Assembly (NCBI GenBank): GCA_037951165.1
Contig: JBBDHG010000134.1
Coordinates: forward strand, 2,781,501-2,845,500
Direction of reading: 5' to 3'
DNA from: Lophius americanus
Lineage: Eukaryota; Chordata; Actinopteri; Lophiiformes; Lophiidae
DNA: 64,000 nt
The notes under the pieces are model-generated. The model saw only the letters and a list, made by a program, of their open reading frames with translations. It had not been told where the DNA came from and ran no database searches. Each line of letters begins with the position of its first letter. The stretch's first letter is position 1. Positions 34,401 through 62,124 of this stretch are shown in pieces. The position numbers were made by a program, and so were the translations under genes.

Positions 34401-35461
34401 TCTGAACTACGTTCCCAGAGGATTGTGTCATACTGAGTGACCTTCTAGTAGTTGTTATGACCATTCCTTTAAGAAATCCAGTCCATAATTGGATGATTTC
34501 TTCCATGATGCATGTGCCACCATTCCAATCGGTTTTATAGGGTTTATCTGTTCTGTAGTTTATGTTTAAGTGACAAAAACATACCAAAAATCTCTATCTT
34601 GCAATGTTCAAAAGGTGAGTAAAAATCCCATCCTGACTCTTGCTCTCTCTCTGGATTAACTCCAGACCTTATTGGGTTCTTCTCTGTCATACATACCCAA
34701 CCTGTTCAGCAAGTTTCAACAAAATGAATTACGTAGTTTATAGAAATTGGTTCAAAACCAAGCACAGGATCTGGAACTGCCTTGGAGGAAAGATTTTCTC
34801 AGAGATGTTTGACTCGGGTTTAACAGATCCAGAGTAGCTTCTAAAGCTTAGGTTAAGATTAGGAGATGAGGAGACTCCAGGTTGGTGCAAAATGACTCAT
34901 TTTTATGTCTTCTTTATATTGCAGGTGAGTATCTGCCTGCCCATGGATGTGGAGTCTCCGGTTGCTCAGGTCTATGTGGTCTCACTTCTGCTCCTCAACA
35001 TTCTGGCCTTCTTTTGCGTGTGCGGCTGTTACCTCAGCATCTACCTGACTGTCCGCAACCCATCGTCAGCGCCGGCCCTGGCCGACACCCGCGTGGCCCA
35101 ACGCATGGCCATCCTCATCTTCACTGACTTCATCTGCATGGCTCCCATCTCCTTCTTTGCCATCTCGGCCGCCCTAAAGCTCCCTCTCATTACCGTGTCA
35201 GATGCGAAACTCCTTCTGGTTTTCTTCTACCCAATTAACTCGTGCTCCAACCCCTTCCTGTACGCCTTCTTCACCCGCACCTTCAGGAGAGATTTCTTTC
35301 TCCTTGCAGCTCGCTTCGGCCTGTTTAAGACCCGAGCACAGATTTACCGGACAGAGAGTTCTTCCTGTCAGCAGCCTGCATGGACCACTCCAAAGAGCAG
35401 CCCTGTGATGCTTTACTCATTGGCCAATACGTTAAGTGTAGATGGGAAACAAGAGTGCTAA
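21045..35461 (+). CDS. fshr: Follicle-stimulating hormone receptor (complete)
   Basis: Gonadal Gs-coupled glycoprotein-hormone receptor. Exons: 21045-21217, 23624-23695, 26361-26435, 26612-26686, 26772-26843, 28994-29068, 29204-29284, 30895-30963, 31051-31125, 31833-32018, 33058-33278, 33582-33763, 33866-34057, 34925-35461; total 2085 nt, 694 codons plus stop, all GT-AG and in frame. Order: signal peptide, LRR ectodomain (about 58-317), hinge with CC-AF and AFNPCED (318-363), seven helices (about 367-630) with ERW at 469-471 and NPFLY at 625-629, and tail RAQIYRTESSS...DGKQEC. The ALRLDRKLRLRH loop and RAQIYRTE tail favour FSHR over LHCGR. An in-frame TAA lies two codons before the first ATG. 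Unlike mammals, it has an extra LRR exon and three introns in the helical domain. Confidence 0.93.
21224..21277 (+). repeat. CATA/CA microsatellite in fshr intron 1
   Basis: CATA units followed by about 19 CA units, starting 7 nt after the exon 1 donor. The rest of intron 1 (21278-23623) has a repeat fragment at 22850-22960 and nothing else recognised. Confidence 0.9.
22850..22960 (+). repeat. Teleost interspersed repeat fragment (L2-like tail)
   Basis: Contains CACTTATCCTTCTAAGGATC, GGGGACTGGAATCTATCCCC and AATTGGCGAAAGGCGGGGTA, as in the common fish repeat 'ggagtctatcccagctg...gggcgaaaggcggggta'. A longer copy lies at 27525-27885. Confidence 0.6.
23624..29284 (+). CDS. fshr: fshr exons 2-7: first LRR block
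   Basis: Six exons of 72, 75, 75, 72, 75 and 81 nt, all starting and ending in phase 2, each one leucine-rich repeat: LIIKQTQIRLIPRAAL, VTISDNDLLKRIDEFAF, IHITQNLELQSIGAFAF, ISIKKSKHLSLHPDAF, LIISNTGLRVFPDF and LDLHDNIYIERVPANAF. By eye, exons 2, 3, 5, 6 and 7 align with human exons 2-6, so exon 4 (26612-26686) is the one without a mammalian partner. Together these form the hormone-binding curved surface. Confidence 0.9.
24040..24805 (+). repeat. 30-bp minisatellite in fshr intron 2, split by a retroelement tail
   Basis: A core of about 11 nearly identical 30-bp units (about 24055-24390; key words ACATCATAGAGGCACTAGAG) differs mainly at one G/A position. Diverged units (TTATGTCACAGA...ACTAGAGCC) continue at 24391-24480 and again at 24673-24800, so an older array was interrupted by the element at 24485-24672. 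Because 30 is a multiple of three, the array stays open in one frame; it is not a gene. Confidence 0.9.
24485..24672 (+). mobile_element. RTE-like LINE 3' tail with GAA array
   Basis: Has GCCGGTCCAAAGCCCAGATA, TTCAGGAAGGGCATCCGACG, CGTGGCGACCCCTTAAGGGA and a 3' (GAA)n of about 65 bp. This is the most complete copy of the tail family in the window, inserted in the minisatellite. The poly-Glu open frame is a by-product. Confidence 0.7.
25715..25860 (-). repeat. RTE-like LINE 3' tail fragment
   Basis: Reverse-sense copy: CTTTCAGCTGTTCCATTAAG, TTCCTGACACAACCCTCCCC, ATTTATCCGGGCTTGGAACC and CACTGGCTTGTGACCCCTTT. Lies in fshr intron 2. Confidence 0.65.
27395..27466 (+). repeat. CA microsatellite in fshr intron 5
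   Basis: About 35 uninterrupted CA units, the longest pure dinucleotide array in the window. A likely polymorphic marker. Confidence 0.95.
27525..27885 (+). mobile_element. Teleost retroelement tail (L2-like) in fshr intron 5
   Basis: Extended match by eye to a very common fish repeat: TCCATCCTTCCATTTTTTGT, CCGCTTATGCTGATCTGGGT, GAGGCAGGGTACTCCCTGGA, GTGGCCATTTAGAGTCACC, GACTATTGGAGGAAGCCG and CTGTGCTACCTACTGCACCA. Class assignment (LINE/L2) is from memory. Confidence 0.65.
28255..28580 (+). repeat. ATT/AAT arrays with embedded repeat pieces
   Basis: ATT arrays at about 28295-28316, 28403-28475 and 28535-28576. The first follows a CACTTTGAGATTTGATCC...AATTAAATGT tail typical of fish short interspersed elements, also seen at 39170-39240 and 51028-51065. 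The piece at 28478-28535 (CTGGATAAGCCGAAGAAAAT) belongs to the 27525 family, in the other sense. Confidence 0.75.
29850..30240 (+). repeat. AT-rich degenerate tandem repeat in fshr intron 7
   Basis: Many variants of ACATTTAGATTTA and ATATAAAGTTCAG(G/A)TAT repeat at about 12-25 bp spacing, some as longer blocks (two near-identical copies around 30030-30120). No coding sense. Confidence 0.8.
30895..32018 (+). CDS. fshr: fshr exons 8-10: last LRRs and start of hinge
   Basis: Exons 30895-30963 (69 nt), 31051-31125 (75 nt) and 31833-32018 (186 nt) have exactly the lengths of human exons 7, 8 and 9. They read IRLTRNGIKEVASDAF, LVLKGNRNLTHINPNAF and LDISHTALSSLPHSIL, then LTYSSHCCAFHSESRN, the CC-AF cap that disulfide-bonds to the segment before helix 1. 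Confidence 0.92.
32160..32260 (+). repeat. Fish repeat fragment with a 17-bp perfect hairpin
   Basis: GTTAGCTTAGCTTAGCAT and GACTGGAAAT are the start of a repeat frequent in teleosts. It leads into AACCTTTCCCAGTCCAG (32214-32230), six bases, then its perfect reverse complement (32237-32253). The rest of fshr intron 10 (32019-33057) shows nothing else. Confidence 0.7.
33058..33278 (+). CDS. fshr: fshr exon 11: hinge end and helix 1
   Basis: Acceptor TGCTAG, donor GTACGA in phase 1. Reads the hinge (LCSQLKALDEILFFGDHC, SNSTSIVCTPTQ), AFNPCEDIM, then helix 1 (LIWIVSILALLGNVTVLMVL). The hinge is much shorter than in mammals and has no tyrosine where the sulfated YD-L-C site is expected. In mammals this exon would continue to the stop codon. 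Confidence 0.92.
33582..33763 (+). CDS. fshr: fshr exon 12: helices 2-3 region
   Basis: Begins after TTCTTCAG and completes glycine 392. Reads SRSKLTVPRFLMCHLAFSD, LCMGIYLVVIATVD, the first extracellular loop YYNYAIDWQKGPGCSAAGFFT with the conserved loop cysteine. Ends in phase 0 at GTGTGT. Joins smoothly to exon 13 at the FFT/VFSSELSVFTL point of helix 3. Confidence 0.92.
33866..34057 (+). CDS. fshr: fshr exon 13: helices 3-4 region
   Basis: 192 nt, phase 0 on both sides. VFSSELSVFTLTAITLERW (the DRY-equivalent ERW motif), HTITHALRLDRKLRLRHA, helix 4 IVMTAGWIFSSFSALLP, then VGVSSYGK. If the next intron were retained, translation would stop about 20 codons later, giving a receptor truncated after helix 4. 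Confidence 0.92.
34925..35461 (+). CDS. fshr: fshr exon 14: helices 5-7 and tail
   Basis: Starts after ATTGCAG. VSICLPMDVESPVAQVYVVS (loop and helix 5), third loop ADTRVAQRMAILIFTDF, helix 6 FICMAPISFFAISAALKLP, helix 7 with NSCSNPFLYAFF, FRRDFFLLAARFGLFKTRAQ and a Ser-rich tail ending in Cys. TAA is at 35459-35461. Confidence 0.94.
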   Translation: MSICLPMDVESPVAQVYVVSLLLLNILAFFCVCGCYLSIYLTVRNPSSAPALADTRVAQRMAILIFTDFICMAPISFFAISAALKLPLITVSDAKLLLVFFYPINSCSNPFLYAFFTRTFRRDFFLLAARFGLFKTRAQIYRTESSSCQQPAWTTPKSSPVMLYSLANTLSVDGKQEC

Positions 35462-35614
35462 TTGTCTTTTAAAATCACAGATGGACTTTGGCTGGAAAAT
35501 CAGCAGGAGGGTTTATTTAGAGGTTATATTTATCTCAGGGGAAACAAGATCTGATTGAGATATTTACAGAAGCTGCATTAACATTTCTTAAAATGATAAT
35601 AGCTACCGGGTGAT

Positions 35615-36120
35615 ATAAACACCTAACAGCCATAACATTATAACTATTGACACTAAGAATCAGCGTAAGATTGATTATCTTGTTACAATAGCACCTCCCT
35701 GTTGTTGGGAAATATTAGGTCACAAGTAAACATTCTGAAGTTTGTGTGGTGGAATCAGATTGAATGGGACACTTTAAGGGTCAGACAGACTTTGACGAGG
35801 AACAAATTGTGATGGCTAGATGATCGGGTGAGAGCATTGCCAAAAATACAGGTCTTCTTGGGTGTTCCCGGTCTGCGGTGGTTAGTACCTACAATAGTAG
35901 TCAGCTGGTGAGCCAATGATAGGGTAAGGCTCCTTGATGAGGAATGGAAGCAAGCCTGTGTTGTCGTTGATTCCACAGAAGAGCTACTGCTGAATAAATT
36001 GCTGGTTTATTCAATGCTGATTCTGATAGAAAGGTATTACTTCCCACAGTGCATCACAGAGCCAAAGGGGACCTACACCATTTTAGGTGGGTGGTTTTAA
36101 TGTTGCGGCTAATTGATGTA
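35615..36120 (+). mobile_element. Tc1-like element remnant after fshr
   Basis: Imperfect terminal inverted repeats: CAGCCATAACATTATAAC near 35629, and its partner GGTTTTAATGTTGCGGCT near 36091-36108. Inside, 35800-35890 retains the DNA-binding part of a Tc1-like transposase in broken frames (GTGATGGCTAGATGATCGGG, GTGTTCCCGGTCTGCGGTGG). AATAAA at 35993-35998 is the first polyadenylation signal after the fshr stop. Confidence 0.7.
35993..35998 (+). terminator. Candidate fshr polyadenylation signal inside a transposon
   Basis: No AATAAA or ATTAAA was found by eye between the fshr stop and this site, about 530 nt downstream. If used, the fshr 3' end is supplied by the Tc1-like remnant. Later signals exist near 36500 and 37330. 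Confidence 0.4.
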
Positions 36121-36224
36121 AATAGCTATCTTTTGTTTCAACCCTCTGGAATCTCAAGGCATGCTTGTATGAACCAATTCAATGTGTCTTATACTAATAT
36201 ACTAATGTTTGGAACGGTTGACTT

Positions 36225-36320
36225 GCTTTGGGTGTATCCCGCCTCTCACCCATGTCAGCTGGGACGGACTCCAGTCCCAATGATACAAGACAATTCTTTA
36301 CAGAATGGATGGATGCCAAT
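36225..36320 (-). repeat. L2-like tail fragment
   Basis: GTATCCCGCCTCTCACCCAT, GTCAGCTGGGACGGACTCCA and ACAGAATGGATGGATGCC match the common fish repeat in reverse sense. Between 36.3 and 38.1 kb nothing else was recognised. Confidence 0.6.
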
Positions 36321-38159
36321 GTTTTCATACCTTTTTCTTTTTTTTTCATCTCCAGCATCACCTCTCTGACTTGAGAACTACTTCTTCATTTCAGCGATTA
36401 ATATTAGTATACCAAGTTTAGGGTTAAGAATCATGCATCATTGGATCCATAGGGTTACTGTGATTGGAATACCAAAAAGGTGGAGTTTTCATTAAGACTA
36501 ATAAAAGTAAGAAGACTAGGAGTAGAAGAAAACTGCGTTTACCCTTATGCTTCATCGCGTGAGCAAAGAAATGTCATCAACCTGCCTCCCGGAGATAATC
36601 AAAAAAACTGCAGTAATTTTTGGTGCACATGCAGAAATCAACATTAATTCAACATTAATTGTCATGATTGAATGATAATTATCAAGAAGCACTCCACAGG
36701 GACCGACTGAGTAATAATCTCCACATACACCTACACTAAACACTTGCTCTCTGTGCCTCCACATTATCGTCACCACTCAAAAATAATTGTCAAAAAAATT
36801 GTCATTTTCTTTGTAATGTAATTGTGATGTGAAAGAAAGTGTTTGTAAGAAATACATGACTGCGTTGTTCATACCTTTTCTTTTTTTTTTTAATTCATAT
36901 CGTGTATGTGTCAGTAGATTTTTTTATGTCTGTATGAGGCGTAGTAAAAGGTAAAAACTCACACACTTGAGCTGTCTTTATCTACAAATGCTGTCCTTCG
37001 GTGCATCCAATGTTTTCAAGGACAAAATAACCCCATCAACCTCTGCTTCGTGCACCAGGGTGGGTGGGTGCATCTGTTAGGGGGTAAACTTCACAGCTGT
37101 GCTCGTTGCTTGTTTCAGGAGGATGGATATGGCAGCTAGATAAGATGCACACACTCAAGCAGCCCATGGTCTCAAGGCTGCAGCTGCAAAAAGGAATCCA
37201 TCTCATTGCTGTGGGCACAGCGCCTCTTGTGGCCAAACCTGTGCGTGCATTTACATTCTCAAACCACCAGGTGATGCTACTGATGCAGGAGTTTATTTTC
37301 CAATAATTTGATCAGTGCAAACTGACGATACCTAAATAAAGACATGCAATTCAGCACTGTGTCGTATTCAAATCAAAAAATACAAACTTGTTCAAAACAA
37401 ACCAAATTTTTTTAACCATAAATAAGATCTGTTGAAATGAGAGATTAATGGAATCTTGGTGGGGTTTTTTTTCCTTTTTATTACAATTTCTATCAATGTT
37501 TCGCTTTTACACTTTAAACTGGATTTCCTAATTATTTTTGTCTATATTTCAATATCCAAACTTTTCCCTCACAGTGAATCCGACTGTTTACAACGGTTAC
37601 AGTTGAATTTAAAATAGGAACGTGGAAAAATAAAACTTGGTTTTATTGATATATATTAACATTTCTATAGTAAAGTTACTTTAAGATATCATCACAATCT
37701 AATCTAAATTGCAATTATGTTCAATAAGCAAACCTATGGGTATCCAATATGTTTCATCATGCAATAAGCATAAAAAGCCATTTCAGCTGCAATTGATCAG
37801 AGTAAGTGACAGAATTTTATTCGTTCTGTTTTACTTCTTTTTCCTGGTTTTCATCTGATCAATATTACTTTTCATCCTGTAATTCCTGTGCATTTTCTCA
37901 AGTCGTCAAATATCCAAAGTGAACGTTATTGCATTTGCTGTTTGCAGTTTATTGCAGGTTACAATTGCTTGTAAACTACGAATGTTGATCTTTTACTCTT
38001 ATATTTCCATTAAATTTTCTATTAGTCTCGTGGTTAAATTAAGTTATGAATTATGCCTTACTAACGTTTTTGAAAATATTGTTTAAGATAGCCACACATA
38101 TCCTCTGCAATACCCAAAAGTACCCAATGGGGTATCGACCCATTTGAGAATCAGTGATT

Positions 38160-38755
38160 ACCTCAGCCATTTTTTTTTACTTCTGTGCGTTTGTCTGTTT
38201 GTTTGTTTGTCTGTTTATTTGTTAGTTATCAAGATTACAGAAAAACTACTGGGCGGATTTGAATTAAATTTTAACCAGATATAGGTTTGTCATATGCTAG
38301 ATGTTATTAAATTAGGTACAAAAGTACTCTAGGTTTTAGGAAGGATTTAGAATTTTGAGTTATTGTCGGCCACTAAATTTACCAACAAACTCTTTGAGTT
38401 TCCCTCCAATGCTCTGTAGCTGATGGTCTCCACTTCAGCGTCTCTGTTCAGCCCACTGAGCCCCCAGCTCCACCCCCAAAGAAACATCAAAGGAACAAAG
38501 ACAGCAATAGCCACATTGTCGAGGTGCTAATCCAAACGGCTCATTCTTTTTTTATTCTATATTATTTCATTTTATTTCGAATCAATTTATTTTTAACGCT
38601 GCGAAACATGGAAGGTCACCAAAATATAATCACCTCCAGGATATCCCAGAACATACCTCTTTATGCAAATCCATCTGTAGGTTTTCTGTAAACTTGCTCA
38701 CGGACAAACAATCAAACAAATAAACAGACAAACGCACAAGAGTAACAAGCAGGTA
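38160..38755. mobile_element. Non-autonomous DNA element with long terminal inverted repeats
   Basis: The left end (about 38185-38250: GCGTTTGTCTGTTTGTTTGT ... TTACAGAAAA) and right end (about 38680-38745: TTTTCTGTAAACTTGC ... AACAGACAAACGC) are imperfect reverse complements over about 55 bp. It has no transposase frame. A partial relative lies at 16110-16520. Confidence 0.65.
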
Positions 38756-39169
38756 AAAAGCATCGTAAAAAGTCTTTTCAAATGAATTTAGGAATTTAGT
38801 TGGTTCAAAGACGTCGATTACTCCGTATGAATAGTATATTGAGTCGTTTTCTGTGTATTTTTTAGATTTCAAAAGTCCCCAACTTATGATGTGGACCAAA
38901 ATCTTGACCTGACTTTCCATGGACAAGGGAGTTGGTAAATAATGATTGGTTTTTCCTTTTTTTTGTTTACTGTTCTTTTAACCCTCCAGGAAAATTAAAA
39001 GGAAATTTCTGAAAATTCTTATAGGTTTTACTTAGCTCATTAAAAGCTGATGTAAGTATTTGTTTAAACACTATGAAAAATTTATAATGATATATAATAT
39101 TATGCATTCTTGGAGATTAAACCATCCAACAGTGGATAAAGTAACTTTGCAGACCATATAATGAGTACT

Positions 39170-39265
39170 TTAATAATAATAATACATTTAATTTACCTTC
39201 GATACTAATAATAATAATAATATAATAATACATTTTATTTATAATGCACTTTAATACATTCATAA
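39170..39265 (+). repeat. AAT array with ACATTTAATTTA-type tail
   Basis: Two AAT arrays, each followed by ATACATTTAATTTA or ATACATTTTATTTA, the end of a fish short interspersed repeat. No genes were seen in 38.8-40.6 kb. Confidence 0.65.
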
Positions 39266-40619
39266 TTCATTTAAATTGAAACATCAAGACTATTATTTAT
39301 AGAATACAGATTGATCACAGAGAAAGGTATAGTGTCAGGTAGGTTATACTTTGCAGAAGGCACTAAAAACTCCTTCTTACCGATCTTGGCAACATGTAGT
39401 ACTGATGATCTTTCAAGCTTCTAGACTGAGCAGCATTGTCAAAAATGTGGGAAAAAGCCATTCCCATACAGATGCGTGCAATAATTTGTGTCAAGGTATC
39501 CAGTCTTAAAAAAAACCTTCAGATTTTGTTATATGAATCCCTTTTTGTGAATCTTTGTATGGTGTACAATTGCTATGCCAACCCCAAAGCAGCAAACATA
39601 GTAAAAATACTTGTTCCTATTTTCAGAGTAAGTATTTTAGTTATAACATCCAAGGAATATTTTTTCTCTCTCAATTGTAAAACTCCTCTTTCCCCTTAAT
39701 TTTACCACCAGTGAAAACTGTCTGATAAATAGACCATACTGATAAATAGACCACACAAAATGGGGGATTACATGCGCCAACAGAATGTACTTTGTTTGGG
39801 AACATCCCTGTGTGATGACTTGTTGGAGTGGGTCGGTCAACGAAATTGCAAAGATCATGCCGGTAGATGAAGAAACAGATGTTGACAATGAGCCCTAGAC
39901 ACAAACTTATATTATATTTAGTCATAATTAATAATTAGTCAAATAAGTATAATGACGTGAGTACTTTTGAGATCCTGGCTTAGTTGTATGTAGCCAAACA
40001 ATGCCATCTGGTGGTTCAATCACTTTATTGATTAAACTCATATTTACACTCCAACCGAAATCTATTTTTAAAGACAAAGACATTCACCTTAAATGAACTT
40101 AAACCTTTTCATTTAGCTATTTCAGTCTGTCTTGTGAAAAGTTTTAAATTTCACTGAAATGAACTTTTTTAGTGTTTGGTTATAACTCCCTGGGTTTAGT
40201 AGTAGTGGTAGTATGAGTAATAATAATTCTGATAATAATCATAATCGTAATTGTATTAAATGCATTTTCAATATATATACATTGAAAATGTATTAACACA
40301 TTATTTTTTATATGAATTACAATACTAGTACATCAATTTATTGTATCCATCAAAAAATGTTAATTTATATGGTAAATGTGGTAAATTATGGAGAATGACA
40401 ATTTAATTATTGGCCAAGCTCCCTGCTGAATATTTGAGCATTCTCATTATCTAAAAATATCAGCTTTCATACCAAAGATATTGTCAAGTTCTTCTGCCCC
40501 TCTTAAAGAAGATGCTCAGGCTGCTGAATGTCCCTACCGGTTTTTGTGTTGAGAGCTTTTTAATGCTCCCATCAAATCGCTGCTTGACCGATCCCGAACC
40601 CTAACAGAAAGGTTATGAC

Positions 40620-40978
40620 GTATCAAATCAGACAAAGCAACTGATTGGCTGTTTAAGAGTCAGATTATGAAACGGGGTATGTGATTGGTCAAAGTGTCAG
40701 CTTGCTCTTTTTTTCTCGCGATTGTTCCCCCGTGTGGGTTAATGGCTCCTCCTGCTCCAGACTGAGACGGACCTGGCAACGAGGAGCGATACGGGGGGAG
40801 CTGTTACGCTGCGGAGGAAAAAAAGCGATTTTACCCCCTAATACCAGCGGGTTTTGATCGCAATAGTAAGGGTGTTGCTGGGATAAAGGCTGTCAAGGTG
40901 GTAGTGTGGGTCTAGGGCTAAATTTGGAAGCGGGCGCCCAAGGAAAGCTGTCTATAATTTCAACAACCAACTCCCTAG
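40620..40978 (+). promoter_or_regulatory. fbxo11 promoter region (TATA-less, CpG-rich, two CCAAT boxes)
   Basis: Two inverted CCAAT boxes (ATTGG at 40644-40648 and 40684-40688, 40 bp apart) precede TCTCGCGA at about 40713 and a CpG-rich stretch that runs past exon 1 to about 41.7 kb. The arrangement fits a housekeeping NF-Y type promoter. The transcription start probably lies between 40700 and 40900. TAG at 40976-40978 sits directly before, and in frame with, the start codon. Confidence 0.55.
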
Positions 40979-59969
<18,991 letters not shown>

Positions 59970-61180
59970 AGGCTTCTGGTTTAGTGACACTTTCACGTAA
60001 GCAAACCAACACATTACATTGCACATGCACACAGTTACACTCACATACATACACGCACGCACTCACTCACACACACACGTGCAGCCATACAGACCCGGAG
60101 AGACTCTGCGCTAGTGGCGCTCTCAGACGGGATCAGTGAAAGAGGCTGCAGAGGAAGCAGCTTCCTGCCAGCTGCAGTGGAGGCAGACTCCACAAGAGCG
60201 AGAGGCGGAGCTCCGAGTAGACTGACAGAATGGCCACAAGAGATTCTTCACTCGAGTGTTTCTTCCTGCAGTCTGTAGACAAAGAAGACAGGAAGTGACG
60301 GGCCCTGCAGAGGGGCTGAGATCCCCCCGCCGTTAAGCCCTCGGCTCTCAGCCCACGTCTGCTTCTGTTGTCAAAGAGACTTCCTGCTTCCTTGCAGCTG
60401 CCATCCCCATTGGCTGCTCGGGCAGCTGTAACTAGGCAACGGATGTTGCTCTGTGTGTGGATAAAGAGCAAGATTGTGTGTGATGGAGCACTTGGGCTTT
60501 TTTTTTAAAAATATATATATATATGTTCTGATCAATGGATTTTATTTCGATGCTTTCTCATGTAGTTTTGTATTTTCAAGCAAAAAGCTGACTGTATTTG
60601 AATGTCTTTTATTTTATTATATATTATTATAATTATTATTTTTCTTTGGTTAGTGTCCCTCTTCCCGCCCTCCTCAGACTGCAGAACCTCTGACGTCCCA
60701 GTGGTGAAGTTCTTTCTGTGAAAGAGAAACTCATTTAAACACTAAAGACCCTCTCCAGTATATTAAATGGCAGGTGGAGGGGCTCCACGCTTGTATAAAG
60801 GTGTGTGTGATCGTGTGTTGTGTACAGTGAAGGTTGTGTGTATGTATGTATATGTTTTTACGTCGATGCAGTCAGTGTTTTGTGGAGAGGGTTCCAATAG
60901 GTGGCGTCAGAGCTCCTTTGAACTGAGACTACAGAGTCAATCTGCAGACCCCTTCCCTCCCCTCCCGTCCTCCCCCATGTATCGTGGTGACTGTGGCTCC
61001 TCATGCAGCCTGAATCGTATGCATGTACCATAACATCTAGACTTAATATATTGTGAAGTATTCAATAACCATTATGTAGATGCTAGTTGGAATTCAAAAA
61101 GGGGTCTACTTTCTTAGACAAAAAAAGAAAACAGGAAACTGGCCATTTCTAAGAAAATAAAACTTTATTAGATCAAATGT
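59970..61180 (+). other. fbxo11: fbxo11 3' untranslated region
   Basis: Non-coding, with a CA stretch near 60060 and an AT run at 60505-60525. Candidate polyadenylation signals are ATTAAA at 60762-60767 and AATAAA at 61156-61161; which is used is not clear. Confidence 0.5.
61156..61161 (+). terminator. Candidate polyadenylation signal (fbxo11)
   Basis: AATAAA in the context AAGAAAATAAAACTTTATTA, about 1.19 kb after the stop codon. It is the first canonical signal seen. Confidence 0.4.
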
Positions 61181-61559
61181 GTTTGTCTTTAAATTCATAA
61201 CCTGGATAATTAACAGATTTATGTTTTTTTCTAATGCTGATGAAATACATCTGGAGATCTTTGGCAGGTGTCCTTCTGCCCCCTCAATCTGAATATTGTA
61301 AATGTCTGGGCCTCCACTGTGGCACATAAAGAAAAGGAAAAAATGAAGATAGTGAGAGCCACTGCTAACCCGGCAAAACATTGAGGCTCTTGAGCACACC
61401 TTGCTGATTTTGGGAGAATATTCTATTGACTAATAAATGCTGAACTGGTGACAGATTCCATGTTACGTGACGTAAACAACAGCATTCCACTGAAAGAACA
61501 CTAGCGCTATAGGCAAACATTGAGGTGGGCAGGAAAATGTTGCTTTGTTGCTTCATTTA

Positions 61560-61890
61560 AGTTCTGCAGCAGTATCGTCAACGTCTGGACCTGAAGCCTA
61601 CCGAGATGCCGTGGTCGGACCAGAAAAGATCCGCTTGTGCTCAAAAACCCTCTGTGGCTGCACTACATCGGTTCTGCAGGGAGGAGGCCGAAATTCATCT
61701 CTGGGTGAATACTTTTTCATACTTTTGATTTAGATCTTTGATTAATTTTTTGCTTCATCAGATAAAATTATAAAACGGAACTTATATTTGATGTTTACCC
61801 TGTCTTAATATTAAGTTACTGCTTGGTCTGACACACACTAAAATGGAAGAAATGCTGTGTCGATACAAACTTTTTCACAGTTCTCTATGA
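61560..61890 (+). mobile_element. Tc1-like transposon 3' remnant
   Basis: GATCCGCTTGTGCTCAAAAA, CCCTCTGTGGCTGCACTACA, a GGAGGCCGAAATTCATCTC block (compare 'gaagagtgggccaaaattc' in intact elements), then TGAATACTTTTTCATACTTT and an AT-rich end. It matches the C-terminal and 3' part of the family at 57110-57745. Confidence 0.6.
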
Positions 61891-62124
61891 AGCGGTCAAA
61901 GTGCAGCCAAAACCCACCGTGAAGATTTCAGAAACAGAACATTTAAACTTTGAGCAGATATCAAAACATGTCCAGTGTGGAAAATAAAGGAAATGTCAGG
62001 ATTAAATCTGGATTTTAACTCCCTTTGGTAGAAAAGGTAATTAAATTAACAGCGCCCTCAGGCATTGTTCATTTGAGTCATCTTCCCAGGGATTCATACA
62101 CTGTGTGAATAACAACCCAGTCCC

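Noticed and set aside
21045..35461. LH receptor (lhcgr) as identity of the receptor gene
   Set aside because: ALRLDRKLRLRH, AFNPCEDIM context, RAQIYRTESSS tail and the exon sizes fit FSHR; the tail and loops expected for fish LH receptors are not seen.
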